Source of the DNA: an uncultured Myxococcales bacterium
GTDB taxonomy: Bacteria; Myxococcota_A; Polyangia; Polyangiales; Polyangiaceae
DNA: 64,000 nt
Assembly: GCA_937949945.1 (NCBI GenBank)
Contig: CALFEQ010000121.1
Coordinates: forward strand, 1 to 64,000
Reading direction: 5' to 3'
Below, piece by piece: positions 56,014 through 63,872 of this stretch (position 1 is the stretch's first letter; the number at the start of each line of letters is the position of its first letter). Made by a program: the position numbers and the translations under genes. The notes beneath the pieces are model-generated. The model saw nothing but the letters and a program-made list of their open reading frames with translations, was not told the DNA's origin and searched no databases.

Positions 56014-57908
56014 AGCGGCTCGACCTCGTCCGGGTAGTAGTGGTGGAAGCGCCCGTACCAGCGATTGAGCTCGGCGGCGGGATCGTCGTCGATCGTGACG
56101 GCGAGATAGGCGCGGCCGTCGACGTCCTCGAGCACCGCCTCGACGGTCGCGAGGAGGCCTTCGTAGAGGAAGTCCTGGGCGTCGGTCCCCGTCGCGCCGT
56201 CGGCCTTCTTCCGTATGCGAACGCGCTGACCGCGCACGAACCGCGTCGTGCGCGGCTTCATCGTCGCGTGCAGCTCGCTGAGCGCGGCCTCGCCGAGCCG
56301 TTCGGCGCGGTCGACGACCTCCGCACCGCGCGGGTCGGTCGCGCGCGCACGCGCCTTCTCTTCGGGGGTGAGCGTCCTCGTGCGCATCGCGAGGAGCTCG
56401 TCGATCTCGGTGGCGTCGAACGAGTCGCCCGGGCTCTCGGGCGAGATCTGCGGGTGGTCGTAGAGGATGACCGGCGCGCAGAGCACGAGGTCCGTCGTAC
56501 CCGGCTCTCCGGCGAGCACGGGGTGCGTGTGGACGTTCATGAGCTTCGCGGCCGCCTCGCGCGCGTGCTCGGGAGGATCGACGACCGACACGAACGCGCC
56601 GTCCTCGGACGCGAGGAGCAGGTGCGTCGAGACGAGCGAGGCGTGCATCGCGTCGGCGCGTGACGCCTCCGCGGGATGGGGCGTGAGGTTCTCGACGCGA
56701 ACGGAGACGCGCGAGAGCGGCAGCGCCCCGCCGAGGTCGTGGACCTGCACGCGGATCGCGCCCTGGATGGCGGCGCGCGTGCGTACGACGCGGCCGACCG
56801 GCCTTCCCGATGCGTCCTCGAACGTCTCGATCTCCTCGCACGCGGGAATCGAGAAGGGCACGATGGCCTCGCCGCCGGGAGCGCGGGGGGAGCTGTCGAT
56901 CGGGATGTCGATCTCGCGGACCTCGCCCTCCTCCCACGGCACGAGCAGCCGCTCGCCGACGTGGAGCTCGGGCACGGGGTAGAACGCGCCGTTCAGGTAC
57001 GCCTCCACGCGACGCACGACGACGCGCAAGAAGCGCAGGCGACCTCGAATGCGCGGGTGGAGCGTCTCGACGAGCACCTGCGCCTCGAGCCACCACGGCT
57101 CGCATCCGCCGGCCTCGCTCCAGCTCCGCGGCGCGAGGACGCCGAACGTCCATCGGTAGCGGTTCTTCGTCGCGTCGGCGCGGTACGGGTAGAGGAGGTA
57201 GCCCTCGAAGAGGACGGCGTCCGCGATCTTCCGCGCGCGCTCGAAGCGGGACGTCGCGCTCGTCCGCTCGACCGACGGCTCGCTGCGCTCCGCCAGGCGC
57301 GCGAAGAACTCGTCGACGACGCGCCGCGCTTCGGGCCCGCCGTCGAATCCCTGCCAGTGACGGCGGAGCAGCGCGATGAGCTCGTAGCAGACGTCGATGG
57401 GGACGACGAACGACGTGCACGCGCCGTCGCGCCCGCGCCGGACGAGCAGCGCCTCGACGTCGTCCTGGATGCTGCGCACGAGCGCGCGCCCGCGGGGATC
57501 GATGCGCTCCTCGAAGGCCTCGAACGCGCCGTCGGGCAGCTCCGCCTCCGTCGCGCCGCCCGGGCTCGGGAACACCACGGTCCAGCGTCCGAGCTTCGAC
57601 GGGCGGAAGAAGAACGCGAGCCCGACCGGGATCTGGAGCGCGTCGAGCTCGCGGCTCGTCAGCGCCCAGCTCGGATCGATGCGCACCCGTTCGGGCACCG
57701 TGCGGAAGCGGCGACCGCCGTGATCGGCGAAGAGCACCGCGCACGCGTTGCAGGCGCAGAGCAGCCTTCGGTCGACCAGATCGACGACGTGCCGGTGCAC
57801 CTCGGCGACCGGCTGCGCGCACAGCTCGCAGCCGGGCGGCTCCTCCGACGCGGAGCTCGCGCGGTGCGCCCTGCGTACGTAGCGATCGAGCACGCCGAGC
57901 GCCGTCAT
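56010..57908 (-). CDS. DUF5947 fused to a hydrogenase-cluster protein
   Basis: The protein has 632 residues. Residues 1-205 match the DUF5947 family of actinobacterial-type hydrogenase operons, with two cysteine pairs at the start (CELCAQP at 27-30, CACNAC at 51-56) that could hold a metal or Fe-S cluster. The second part (about 210-632) has the pattern YLLYPYRADATKNRYRWTFG. I recall this as a separate protein in other group 1h hydrogenase clusters. The fusion is inferred from the continuous frame. The role of either part is unknown; maturation or electron transfer is likely. ATGA overlaps link it to both neighbours. Confidence 0.82.
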   Translation of the reverse strand: MTALGVLDRYVRRAHRASSASEEPPGCELCAQPVAEVHRHVVDLVDRRLLCACNACAVLFADHGGRRFRTVPERVRIDPSWALTSRELDALQIPVGLAFFFRPSKLGRWTVVFPSPGGATEAELPDGAFEAFEERIDPRGRALVRSIQDDVEALLVRRGRDGACTSFVVPIDVCYELIALLRRHWQGFDGGPEARRVVDEFFARLAERSEPSVERTSATSRFERARKIADAVLFEGYLLYPYRADATKNRYRWTFGVLAPRSWSEAGGCEPWWLEAQVLVETLHPRIRGRLRFLRVVVRRVEAYLNGAFYPVPELHVGERLLVPWEEGEVREIDIPIDSSPRAPGGEAIVPFSIPACEEIETFEDASGRPVGRVVRTRAAIQGAIRVQVHDLGGALPLSRVSVRVENLTPHPAEASRADAMHASLVSTHLLLASEDGAFVSVVDPPEHAREAAAKLMNVHTHPVLAGEPGTTDLVLCAPVILYDHPQISPESPGDSFDATEIDELLAMRTRTLTPEEKARARATDPRGAEVVDRAERLGEAALSELHATMKPRTTRFVRGQRVRIRKKADGATGTDAQDFLYEGLLATVEAVLEDVDGRAYLAVTIDDDPAAELNRWYGRFHHYYPDEVEPL

Positions 57909-58453
57909 CGTCCACCTCCGCGGCGAAGGCGCTCGACCGGGACGAGGCCCGACGGCGGCGGCGACGGCAGTCCCTCGATCTGGACGGCCGAGACCTCGGG
58001 CGCCTCGTGCTCGATCGCGCGCACGACGACGTGCACGGAAGGGATGGGCGCGTCGCTCGTCTCGACGCGCCGCAGCCTCACGACGTCGTCGTTCACCTCG
58101 ACGAGCTCGAGGCTCGCCGCGCTCGGCATCTCGCTTCGCAGCTTGGAGAGCGCGAGCTCCACCCGCTCCTCGAGGCGGAGCGGATGCAGATCGTGGACGA
58201 GCAGCAGGCTCGAGAGCAGGTCGTCTCCCGCGAGCCGAGCATCGAGATCCTCGCGGCTCTTGGCGCCGTCCCTCGCATGCGCGAGGATCCGGGCGAGACC
58301 TTCGCCGTAGAGGCCGACGAGCGCGGTCACGAGCGCCTCCACGCGCTCCCAGACCGCAGGCGCGGCGGACGCCTGGATCTCCGCCAGCAGGCGCTCGATC
58401 TGCTCGCCGTGCGTGCGGGCGCTCGCATCGGCCTTGGTCGTCGAAGTCGTCAT
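57905..58453 (-). CDS. NifU-like protein lacking the CxxC motif
   Basis: The protein has 182 residues and no cysteine-pair motif. The first half has the helical feature LVGLYGEGLARIL and SLLLVHDLHPLRLEERVELA, which precede the NifU domain in hydrogenase-operon NifU proteins. The second half aligns with NifU up to SLELVEVNDDVVRLRRVE. Where those proteins have a 'CHGCPSS' Fe-S site, this one has SDAPIPSVHVV. The fold may therefore be kept without cluster binding. It overlaps hypB and the DUF5947 gene by 4 bases on each side. Confidence 0.82.
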   Translation of the reverse strand: MTTSTTKADASARTHGEQIERLLAEIQASAAPAVWERVEALVTALVGLYGEGLARILAHARDGAKSREDLDARLAGDDLLSSLLLVHDLHPLRLEERVELALSKLRSEMPSAASLELVEVNDDVVRLRRVETSDAPIPSVHVVVRAIEHEAPEVSAVQIEGLPSPPPSGLVPVERLRRGGGR

Positions 58454-59247
58454 GTCGCGAGCTGCCGGCGGATCCAGTTGCACCACTGGTCCATTCCGTC
58501 TCCGCGCAGGGCCGAGACGCGGAGGACCTCGATCTCGGGGTTCACTTCGCGTGCCCAGCGCACGCAGCGGTCCTCGTCGAAGGAGACGTGGGGGAGGAGG
58601 TCGATCTTCGTCAGGACGAACAGCTCCGAGGCGCTCCAGACGTGCGCGTACTTGAGCGGCTTGTCCTCGCCCTCGGTGACCGACATGACGACGATCTTCG
58701 CGCGCTCGCCGATGTCGAAGAGGGCAGGGCACACGAGGTTGCCGACGTTCTCGACGAAGACGACGCTCGAAGGGCGCGGCGCGATGATGCGCAGGCCCTC
58801 GGCGATCATCGCCGCGTCGAGGTGGCATCCCGAGTCCGTGTTGATCTGCAGGACGCGGCAGCCCGCGCGCTGGATGCGCTGCGCATCGCGATCCGTCGCC
58901 TGGTCCCCTTCGAGGACGGCGAGCATGAGCTCGCGCCGCAGCCGGCCGATCGTCGCCTCGAGGAGCGCCGTCTTGCCCGCGCCGGGGCCGCCGATGATGT
59001 TGAACATGCTCACGCCTGCGGCGGCGAGGGCGCGGCGGTTCTCGGCGGCGATCCGATCGTTCTTCGCCAAGAGATCGCGCTCGAGGAGCACGGTGCGGCG
59101 GCGGCCGTTCGGCGGCGTGCCGTCGCCGCGCGGCCCGTGCGCATGCGCATGGTCGTGATCGTGGCGGCCGTCGTGATGGTGGCCGTGGGCGTGACCATGA
59201 AAGGTCGCCCCGTGATGACCGGTGCCGCAGCCGCAAGTCGTACACAT
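58450..59247 (-). CDS. hypB: Hydrogenase nickel incorporation GTPase HypB
   Basis: The protein has 265 residues. A high-affinity nickel motif (CTTCGCG, residues 2-8) is followed by a His-rich store (about 14 His in residues 11-37). The GTPase domain has Walker A GGPGAGKT (86-93), EGDQATDRDA and a LTKIDLL specificity motif. Cys in DSGCHLD and the conserved dimer-interface metal site (CHLD, and later VGNLVCPALFDI) are present. It hydrolyses GTP while passing Ni to the large subunit. It starts two bases before the end of the upstream gene's stop region and overlaps the NifU-like gene. Confidence 0.96.
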   Translation of the reverse strand: MCTTCGCGTGHHGATFHGHAHGHHHDGRHDHDHAHAHGPRGDGTPPNGRRRTVLLERDLLAKNDRIAAENRRALAAAGVSMFNIIGGPGAGKTALLEATIGRLRRELMLAVLEGDQATDRDAQRIQRAGCRVLQINTDSGCHLDAAMIAEGLRIIAPRPSSVVFVENVGNLVCPALFDIGERAKIVVMSVTEGEDKPLKYAHVWSASELFVLTKIDLLPHVSFDEDRCVRWAREVNPEIEVLRVSALRGDGMDQWCNWIRRQLAT

Positions 59248-59490
59248 CTAACCGTCCTCGCTGATCTCGAGCTCCTCGAGCCGCAGCTCGTCTCCCGGCG
59301 TCTCCTGGATTTCGATTGCCGCGCCTTCCAGAGGCGTGCCACGCGCGCAGACCTCGAAGCAGAAGCGGAGCGCATGAGCGGAGGCTCCCGAGCGCCGCCC
59401 GACCGCGAGCCGCACGACATGGACGCGTGCGTCACCGACCTCGTTCGTCACCGCAGTGACGAGATCCGCCATGAGCGACAGCTCGTGCAC
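59248..59490 (-). CDS. hypA: HypA-family protein without zinc finger
   Basis: The protein has 80 residues, against about 113 for ordinary HypA. The start MHELSLMADLVTAV contains the His2 (after the GTG Met) used for nickel, and RFCFEVCARGTPLEGAAIEI matches the family strand. The two CxxC pairs of the zinc finger are absent: the sequence goes from AIEIQETPG directly to the last strand DELRLEELEI. This is a clean internal deletion, not a frameshift. Nickel transfer could still occur through the N-terminus. GTG has GAGG 6 bases ahead. It is the first gene of the minus-strand accessory operon. Confidence 0.85.
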   Translation of the reverse strand: MHELSLMADLVTAVTNEVGDARVHVVRLAVGRRSGASAHALRFCFEVCARGTPLEGAAIEIQETPGDELRLEELEISEDG

Positions 59491-59712
59491 GTGACCCTCG
59501 GGTGATCGGATCGGCGGAGTCATCAAGAAGCGCGCCGCGGCGGCCGCTGCGCTCGTCCCTCGCGCTGTGTCCACGTGTTGACGGCGCACGCCTGGTCGGA
59601 CGGGCGCGAGAACGCCCCGCTGCGTGTCGCGCACGGACCGCGAACGTCGATGGCGCAGCGGAACGTCGTGACCGCTCGTCGGCACGGCCGTCGCTTCGTG
59701 ACCGAACGCGCC
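59491..59712. other. Divergent control region of the hydrogenase cluster
   Basis: A 222-base region lies between hypA and hypC and must hold both promoters. No gene is supported. I see a weak match to a sigma-54 -24/-12 element (CGGCACGGCCGTCGCT at 59680-59695), but it is too close to the hypC start and too poor to rely on. No clear sigma-70 pair was found. Confidence 0.4.
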
Positions 59713-59979
59713 ATGTGCCTCGCCGTGCCCGGAGAGGTCCTCTCGACGTCGGAGAAGGACGGAGTGTCGTACGGCGAGGTGCGCTTCGGCGGGATCACGC
59801 GCGAGGTCTGTCTGCACGCGCTGCCGGACGTGAAGCCGGGCGATTTCGTGCTCGTGCACGTCGGGTTCGCGATCGCGCGGATCGATCGCGAGGAGGCGGA
59901 GCGCGCCTGGGAGCTCCTCGGGCGTCTCGGAGAGCTCGGAGAGGAAGCCGAGATCGCGCTCGGCGAGGAGGAGACGTGA
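59713..59979 (+). CDS. hypC: Hydrogenase assembly chaperone HypC/HupF
   Basis: The protein has 88 residues. MCLAVPGEV contains the essential Cys2, which binds the iron-CN/CO unit and the large-subunit precursor. The small beta-barrel follows (VSYGEVRFGGITREVCLHAL, then VKPGDFVLVHVGFAI), with an acidic helical tail. The family needs Cys2 exposed, so this ATG is certain. It overlaps hypD (GTGA). Confidence 0.95.
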   Translation: MCLAVPGEVLSTSEKDGVSYGEVRFGGITREVCLHALPDVKPGDFVLVHVGFAIARIDREEAERAWELLGRLGELGEEAEIALGEEET

Positions 59980-61109
59980 AGTACGTCGACGAGTACCGCG
60001 ATCCCGAGGTCGCGCGATGCATCCTCGACCGCATCCGCGCCGTCACGACGCGTCCGGCCGTGATCATGGAGGTGTGCGGGGGACAGACGCACTCCATCGT
60101 GCGGCACGGGCTCGACCGTCTGCTGCCCGAGTCGATCGAGCTCGTGCACGGTCCGGGATGCCCCGTCTGCGTGACGGCGCTCGAGACCATCGACCGAGCG
60201 CACGCGATCGCCCAGACCCCGGACGTCGTCTTCACGTCCTTCGGCGACATGCTCCGCGTCCCGGGCTCGCGCGACGATCTCCTCGGTCTCAAGGCGCGCG
60301 GCGCGGACGTGCGCGTCGTGTACTCGCCGCTCGACGCGGTGCGGATCGCGGAGAGGGAGCCGAAGAAGCGCGTCGTCTTCTTCGGCATCGGCTTCGAGAC
60401 GACGGCGCCCGCCAACGCGATGGCGCTCCGCGAGGCGAAGCGCAAGAAGCTCACGAACTTCTCGATGCTGGCGTCGCACGTGCTGGTGCCGCCCGTCATC
60501 GCGTCGATCCTCCAGGCCGAAGGCAACCGCGTGATGGCGTTCCTCGGTCCGGGCCACGTCTGCGCGGTGACCGGCTACCGCGCCTACGAGTCGCTGGTCC
60601 GCCGGTACAAGACGCCGATCGTCATCACTGGGTTCGAGCCGGTCGACATCCTCGAGGGCGTGCTGATGACCGTACTCCAGCTCGAGCGCGGCCGCGCCGT
60701 CGTGGAGAACCAGTACGTCCGCGGCGTGCAGCCCGAAGGCAACCCGATCGCCCGCGAGCTCGTCGAGGAGACGTTCGAGGTGACGGATCGGAACTGGCGC
60801 GGCATCGGCGCGATCCCGAAGTCGGGGCTCCGCATCCGCTGGGAGTATCGCGAGCACGACGCGGAGCGCATCTTCGACGTCGGCGACGTCGTGACCCAGG
60901 AGCGGCCCGAGTGCATCAGCGGCCAGATCCTCCGGGGACGGAAGAAGCCCTGCGACTGCCCCGCGTTCGGCAAGGAGTGCACGCCGCGGACGCCGCTCGG
61001 CGCCACGATGGTCTCGGCCGAGGGCGCTTGCGCCGCGTACTACGCGCACGGCCGGCGTCGCGGGGGCGATGCCGCGGCGCCGCCGCCACCTTCGAGGAGG
61101 CCGTCATGA
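59976..61109 (+). CDS. hypD: Hydrogenase formation protein HypD
   Basis: The protein has 377 residues. HypD with HypC assembles Fe(CN)2CO. The characteristic cysteine motifs are present: MEVCGGQTHSI, HGPGCPVCVT (thiol pair), and the C-terminal Fe-S set CDCPAFGKECTP and EGACAAYY. FFGIGFETTAP and GPGHVCAVTGYRAY are conserved signature blocks. GTG has a GAGGAGGAG site. The last residues (about 15) are a Pro/Arg tail beyond the usual end. It overlaps the SIS gene by 4 bases. Confidence 0.97.
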   Translation: MKYVDEYRDPEVARCILDRIRAVTTRPAVIMEVCGGQTHSIVRHGLDRLLPESIELVHGPGCPVCVTALETIDRAHAIAQTPDVVFTSFGDMLRVPGSRDDLLGLKARGADVRVVYSPLDAVRIAEREPKKRVVFFGIGFETTAPANAMALREAKRKKLTNFSMLASHVLVPPVIASILQAEGNRVMAFLGPGHVCAVTGYRAYESLVRRYKTPIVITGFEPVDILEGVLMTVLQLERGRAVVENQYVRGVQPEGNPIARELVEETFEVTDRNWRGIGAIPKSGLRIRWEYREHDAERIFDVGDVVTQERPECISGQILRGRKKPCDCPAFGKECTPRTPLGATMVSAEGACAAYYAHGRRRGGDAAAPPPPSRRPS

Positions 61110-61690
61110 CGACCGCGTCGATCCTGCGCAAGGCGACGGAGAGCGCGCAGCTCTGCGTCGCGTTCTTCGAGGCGCATGCGACCGAGCTCGAGCGCTGCGC
61201 TCGAGCGCTCGCGGATTGCTTCGAGCGCGGCGGGAGGCTCTTCGTCGTCGGCAACGGCGGCTCGGCCTGCGACGCTCAGCACGTCGCCGTCGAGTTCGCG
61301 CATCCGATCGTCCAGAAGCGGCGTGCGCTCCCGGCTCATGCGCTCACCGAGGGCAGCGCGCTCCTCACCGCCATCGGCAACGACAGCGACTTCGCGCGCG
61401 TGTTCGTGGAGCAGGTCGACCTCTTCGGGCGCCCGAGCGACGCACTGCTCGCCATCTCGACGTCCGGCGCGTCGGCCAACGTGAACCGGGCGCTCCGCCG
61501 CGCCCGCGACAAGGGCATGCTGACGATCGGCTTCGCCGGACGCGACGGAGGCAGCATGCCGTCGCTCTGTGACTTCGTGTTCGTGGTGCCGGCCTGGTCG
61601 GTGCATCGCGTGCAGGAGGTGCACACCGTGCTGCTCCACCTGCTGTGGGACGAGGTCCACCTCTCCCAAGGAGAGGCCGATGTCCTCTGA
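61106..61690 (+). CDS. SIS-domain, GmhA-like phosphosugar isomerase
   Basis: The protein has 194 residues. The SIS fold is clear: GGRLFVVGNGGSACDAQHVA, then ISTSGASANVNRALRRARD, and IGFAGRDGGSMPSLCDFVFVV. It resembles sedoheptulose-7-phosphate isomerase (GmhA), an early step of heptose synthesis. It sits between hypD and hypE with overlaps on both sides (4 bases and 11 bases), so it belongs to the operon. Its role in hydrogenase assembly, if any, is unknown. Catalytic residues of GmhA (Glu, His) have candidates (EF after DAQHVAV; HRVQEVH), but their match is not certain. Confidence 0.88.
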   Translation: MTTASILRKATESAQLCVAFFEAHATELERCARALADCFERGGRLFVVGNGGSACDAQHVAVEFAHPIVQKRRALPAHALTEGSALLTAIGNDSDFARVFVEQVDLFGRPSDALLAISTSGASANVNRALRRARDKGMLTIGFAGRDGGSMPSLCDFVFVVPAWSVHRVQEVHTVLLHLLWDEVHLSQGEADVL

Positions 61691-62759
61691 GCTGCGCTCG
61701 GATCCCCGCGCGGCGGAGGTGATCGGGGCCGCGTGCCCTCTGCCGATCCGCGAGCGTGACGTCGTGGTGCTGGGGCACGGGAGCGGCGGACGCCTCGGGG
61801 CCGAGCTCGTCGAGCGCCTCATCCTTCCGTCGCTCGCGAACCCGACGCTCGCCGAGCTCGACGATCAGGCCGTGGTCGAGCTCGAGGGCGGGCGTGTCGC
61901 GTTCACGACCGACTCGTTCGTCGTGACGCCCATCTTCTTCCCGGGCGGCGACATCGGCGAGCTCGCGGTCAACGGCACGATCAACGATCTCGCGGTCGGC
62001 GGCGCTCGCCCGATCGCGCTCTCGCTCGCGTTCATCCTCGAGGAGGGCTTCCCGCTCGCCGACCTGCGCCGCGTCCTCGCTTCCGTGCACGCCGCCGCGA
62101 ACCGCGCGGGCGTGCCCATCGTGACCGGCGACACGAAGGTGGTCGGCAACGGCAGCGGTGACGGCATCTTCATCAACACGTCCGGGATCGGCGTCGTCCC
62201 GCCCGGCATCGAGCTCGGCTCGGCGCGCGTGCGTCCGGGCGACGCGGTGCTCGTCTCGGGGCCGATCGGCGAGCACGGGATCGCCGTGCTCGCGAGCCGC
62301 GAGGGGCTCGAGCTCGGCGGCGATCTCCGCAGCGACACTGCTCCGCTGCACGGGCTCGTGCATGCGCTCCTCGAGGCATGCCCCGCCGTTCACGCGATGC
62401 GCGACCCCACGCGCGGCGGCATCGCCGCCACGCTCGTCGAGATCGCCTCGCGGCGATCGGTCGGGATCGACGTCGACGAGGCGGCGGTCCCCATCCAGAG
62501 CGACGTCCGCGGCGCCTGCGAGATCCTCGGCCTCGACCCTTGGTTCGTCGCGAACGAGGGGCGGCTGATCGCGTTCGTGCCCGAAGAGCACGCCGAGACG
62601 GCGCTCGCTGCGCTACGTGCCCACCCGCAGGGGCGACGCGCCGCGCGCATCGGGACCGTCACCCGCGAGCATCCGGGCGTCGTCGTGGCGCACACGCCGC
62701 TCGGGAGCAAGCGCGTCGTCGACCTTCCTTTCCACGAGCCACTCCCACGGATCTGTTGA
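61680..62759 (+). CDS. hypE: Carbamoyl dehydratase HypE
   Basis: The protein has 359 residues. HypE dehydrates the carbamoyl thioester on its C-terminal Cys to thiocyanate, the source of the cyanide ligands. The end is PRIC with the modified Cys359. VVLGHGSGGRLG, TTDSFVVTPIFFPGGDIG, NDLAVGGARPIALS and TGDTKVVGNGSGDGIFI are the ATP-binding blocks of this AIR-synthase-like fold. AAGGAGAGG precedes the ATG. HypF, which loads the carbamoyl group, is not in the window. Confidence 0.97.
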   Translation: MSSELRSDPRAAEVIGAACPLPIRERDVVVLGHGSGGRLGAELVERLILPSLANPTLAELDDQAVVELEGGRVAFTTDSFVVTPIFFPGGDIGELAVNGTINDLAVGGARPIALSLAFILEEGFPLADLRRVLASVHAAANRAGVPIVTGDTKVVGNGSGDGIFINTSGIGVVPPGIELGSARVRPGDAVLVSGPIGEHGIAVLASREGLELGGDLRSDTAPLHGLVHALLEACPAVHAMRDPTRGGIAATLVEIASRRSVGIDVDEAAVPIQSDVRGACEILGLDPWFVANEGRLIAFVPEEHAETALAALRAHPQGRRAARIGTVTREHPGVVVAHTPLGSKRVVDLPFHEPLPRIC

Positions 62760-62770
62760 CGAGGTGGGCC

Positions 62771-63838
62771 ATGACGTCGGAGCGCATGGAAGGACGAGGC
62801 GTCGACGAGGTCCACATCCTCTGGATCTCGGAAGGCATGAGCTGCGACGGCGACACCGTCTCGATGACGGCCGCCACCCAGCCGAGCATCGAGGACGTCG
62901 TGCTCGGGCTCATCCCCGGGCTGCCGAAGGTGCACCTCCACAACAAGGTGCTCGCGTACGAGACGGGAGAGGAGTTCCTCGCCGCCTACCGTCGCGCCGC
63001 GCGCGGAGAGCTCGAGCCGTTCATCCTCGTCATCGAGGGATCCATCCCCAACGAGGAGATCCATCGCGACGGAGGCTACTGGACGTCCTTCGGCAACGAT
63101 CCGGAGACGGGCGAGCCGATCACGCTCAACGAATGGATCGACGCGCTCGCGCCGCGCGCATGGGCGGTCGTCGCCGCGGGGACCTGCGCGACCTACGGCG
63201 GCATCCACGCGATGGCGGGCAACCCCACCGGGTGCATGGGCCTCGCCGACTACCTCGGCTGGGACTTCCGCTCGCGCGCGGGGATCCCGATCGTCAACGT
63301 GCCCGGCTGCCCCATCCAGCCCGACAACTTCATGGAGACGCTCGTGTGGCTGCTCCTACAGGCGGCGGGCAAGAACCCGATGATCCCGCTCGACGCCCAG
63401 CTCCGTCCGACGTGGCTCTTCGGCAAGACGGTCCACGAAGGTTGCGATCGCGCCGGCTACTACGAGCAAGCGGACTTCGCGCCGGATTACAACTCGCCGA
63501 AGTGCCAGGTGAAGATCGGCTGCTGGGGGCCGGTCGTGAACTGCAACGTCCCGAAGCGGGGATGGATGCGCGGCATCGGAGGCTGCCCCAACGTCGGCGG
63601 GATCTGCATCGCGTGCACGATGCCGGGGTTCCCCGACAAGTTCATGCCGTTCATGGATCAGCCGCCCGGCGCGACGGTGTCGGCGTCGCTCCTCGCGCCG
63701 TACGGGCGGCTCATTCGGCGGCTGCGGGCGATCACGAACCGGACGGCGAACACCGAGCCGAGGTGGCACCGGCGCGGGGCGGCGTTGACGAGTGGGTACG
63801 AGCCCGCGCGCAGGAGCGAGAGGGCACCGCGGCGCTGA
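62771..63838 (+). CDS. hhyS: [NiFe]-hydrogenase small subunit, group 1h (actinobacterial type)
   Basis: The small subunit has 355 residues and conducts electrons from the active site. The start motif SCDGDTVSMTAATQPSIED is the group 1h (formerly group 5) form. The first cluster ligand is Cys25, but where the CxxC has its second Cys there is Asp28. Together with Cys139 and Cys180 this makes a 3Cys/1Asp proximal cluster, as reported for the Ralstonia actinobacterial-type enzyme. The medial and distal clusters use His222, Cys225, Cys245, Cys251, Cys258, Cys272, Cys279 and Cys282. No Tat leader or C-terminal membrane helix exists. GAGGTGGG precedes the ATG. Confidence 0.95.
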   Translation: MTSERMEGRGVDEVHILWISEGMSCDGDTVSMTAATQPSIEDVVLGLIPGLPKVHLHNKVLAYETGEEFLAAYRRAARGELEPFILVIEGSIPNEEIHRDGGYWTSFGNDPETGEPITLNEWIDALAPRAWAVVAAGTCATYGGIHAMAGNPTGCMGLADYLGWDFRSRAGIPIVNVPGCPIQPDNFMETLVWLLLQAAGKNPMIPLDAQLRPTWLFGKTVHEGCDRAGYYEQADFAPDYNSPKCQVKIGCWGPVVNCNVPKRGWMRGIGGCPNVGGICIACTMPGFPDKFMPFMDQPPGATVSASLLAPYGRLIRRLRAITNRTANTEPRWHRRGAALTSGYEPARRSERAPRR

Positions 63839-63872
63839 GCGCGCGGACGAGCACGAGCGGGAAGGGGAGAGC

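Noticed and set aside
59680..59695. Possible sigma-54 promoter before hypC
   Set aside because: Eight of ten consensus positions fit, but such matches are expected by chance in this composition, and the predicted start would leave only about 7 bases before the ATG with no ribosome site.
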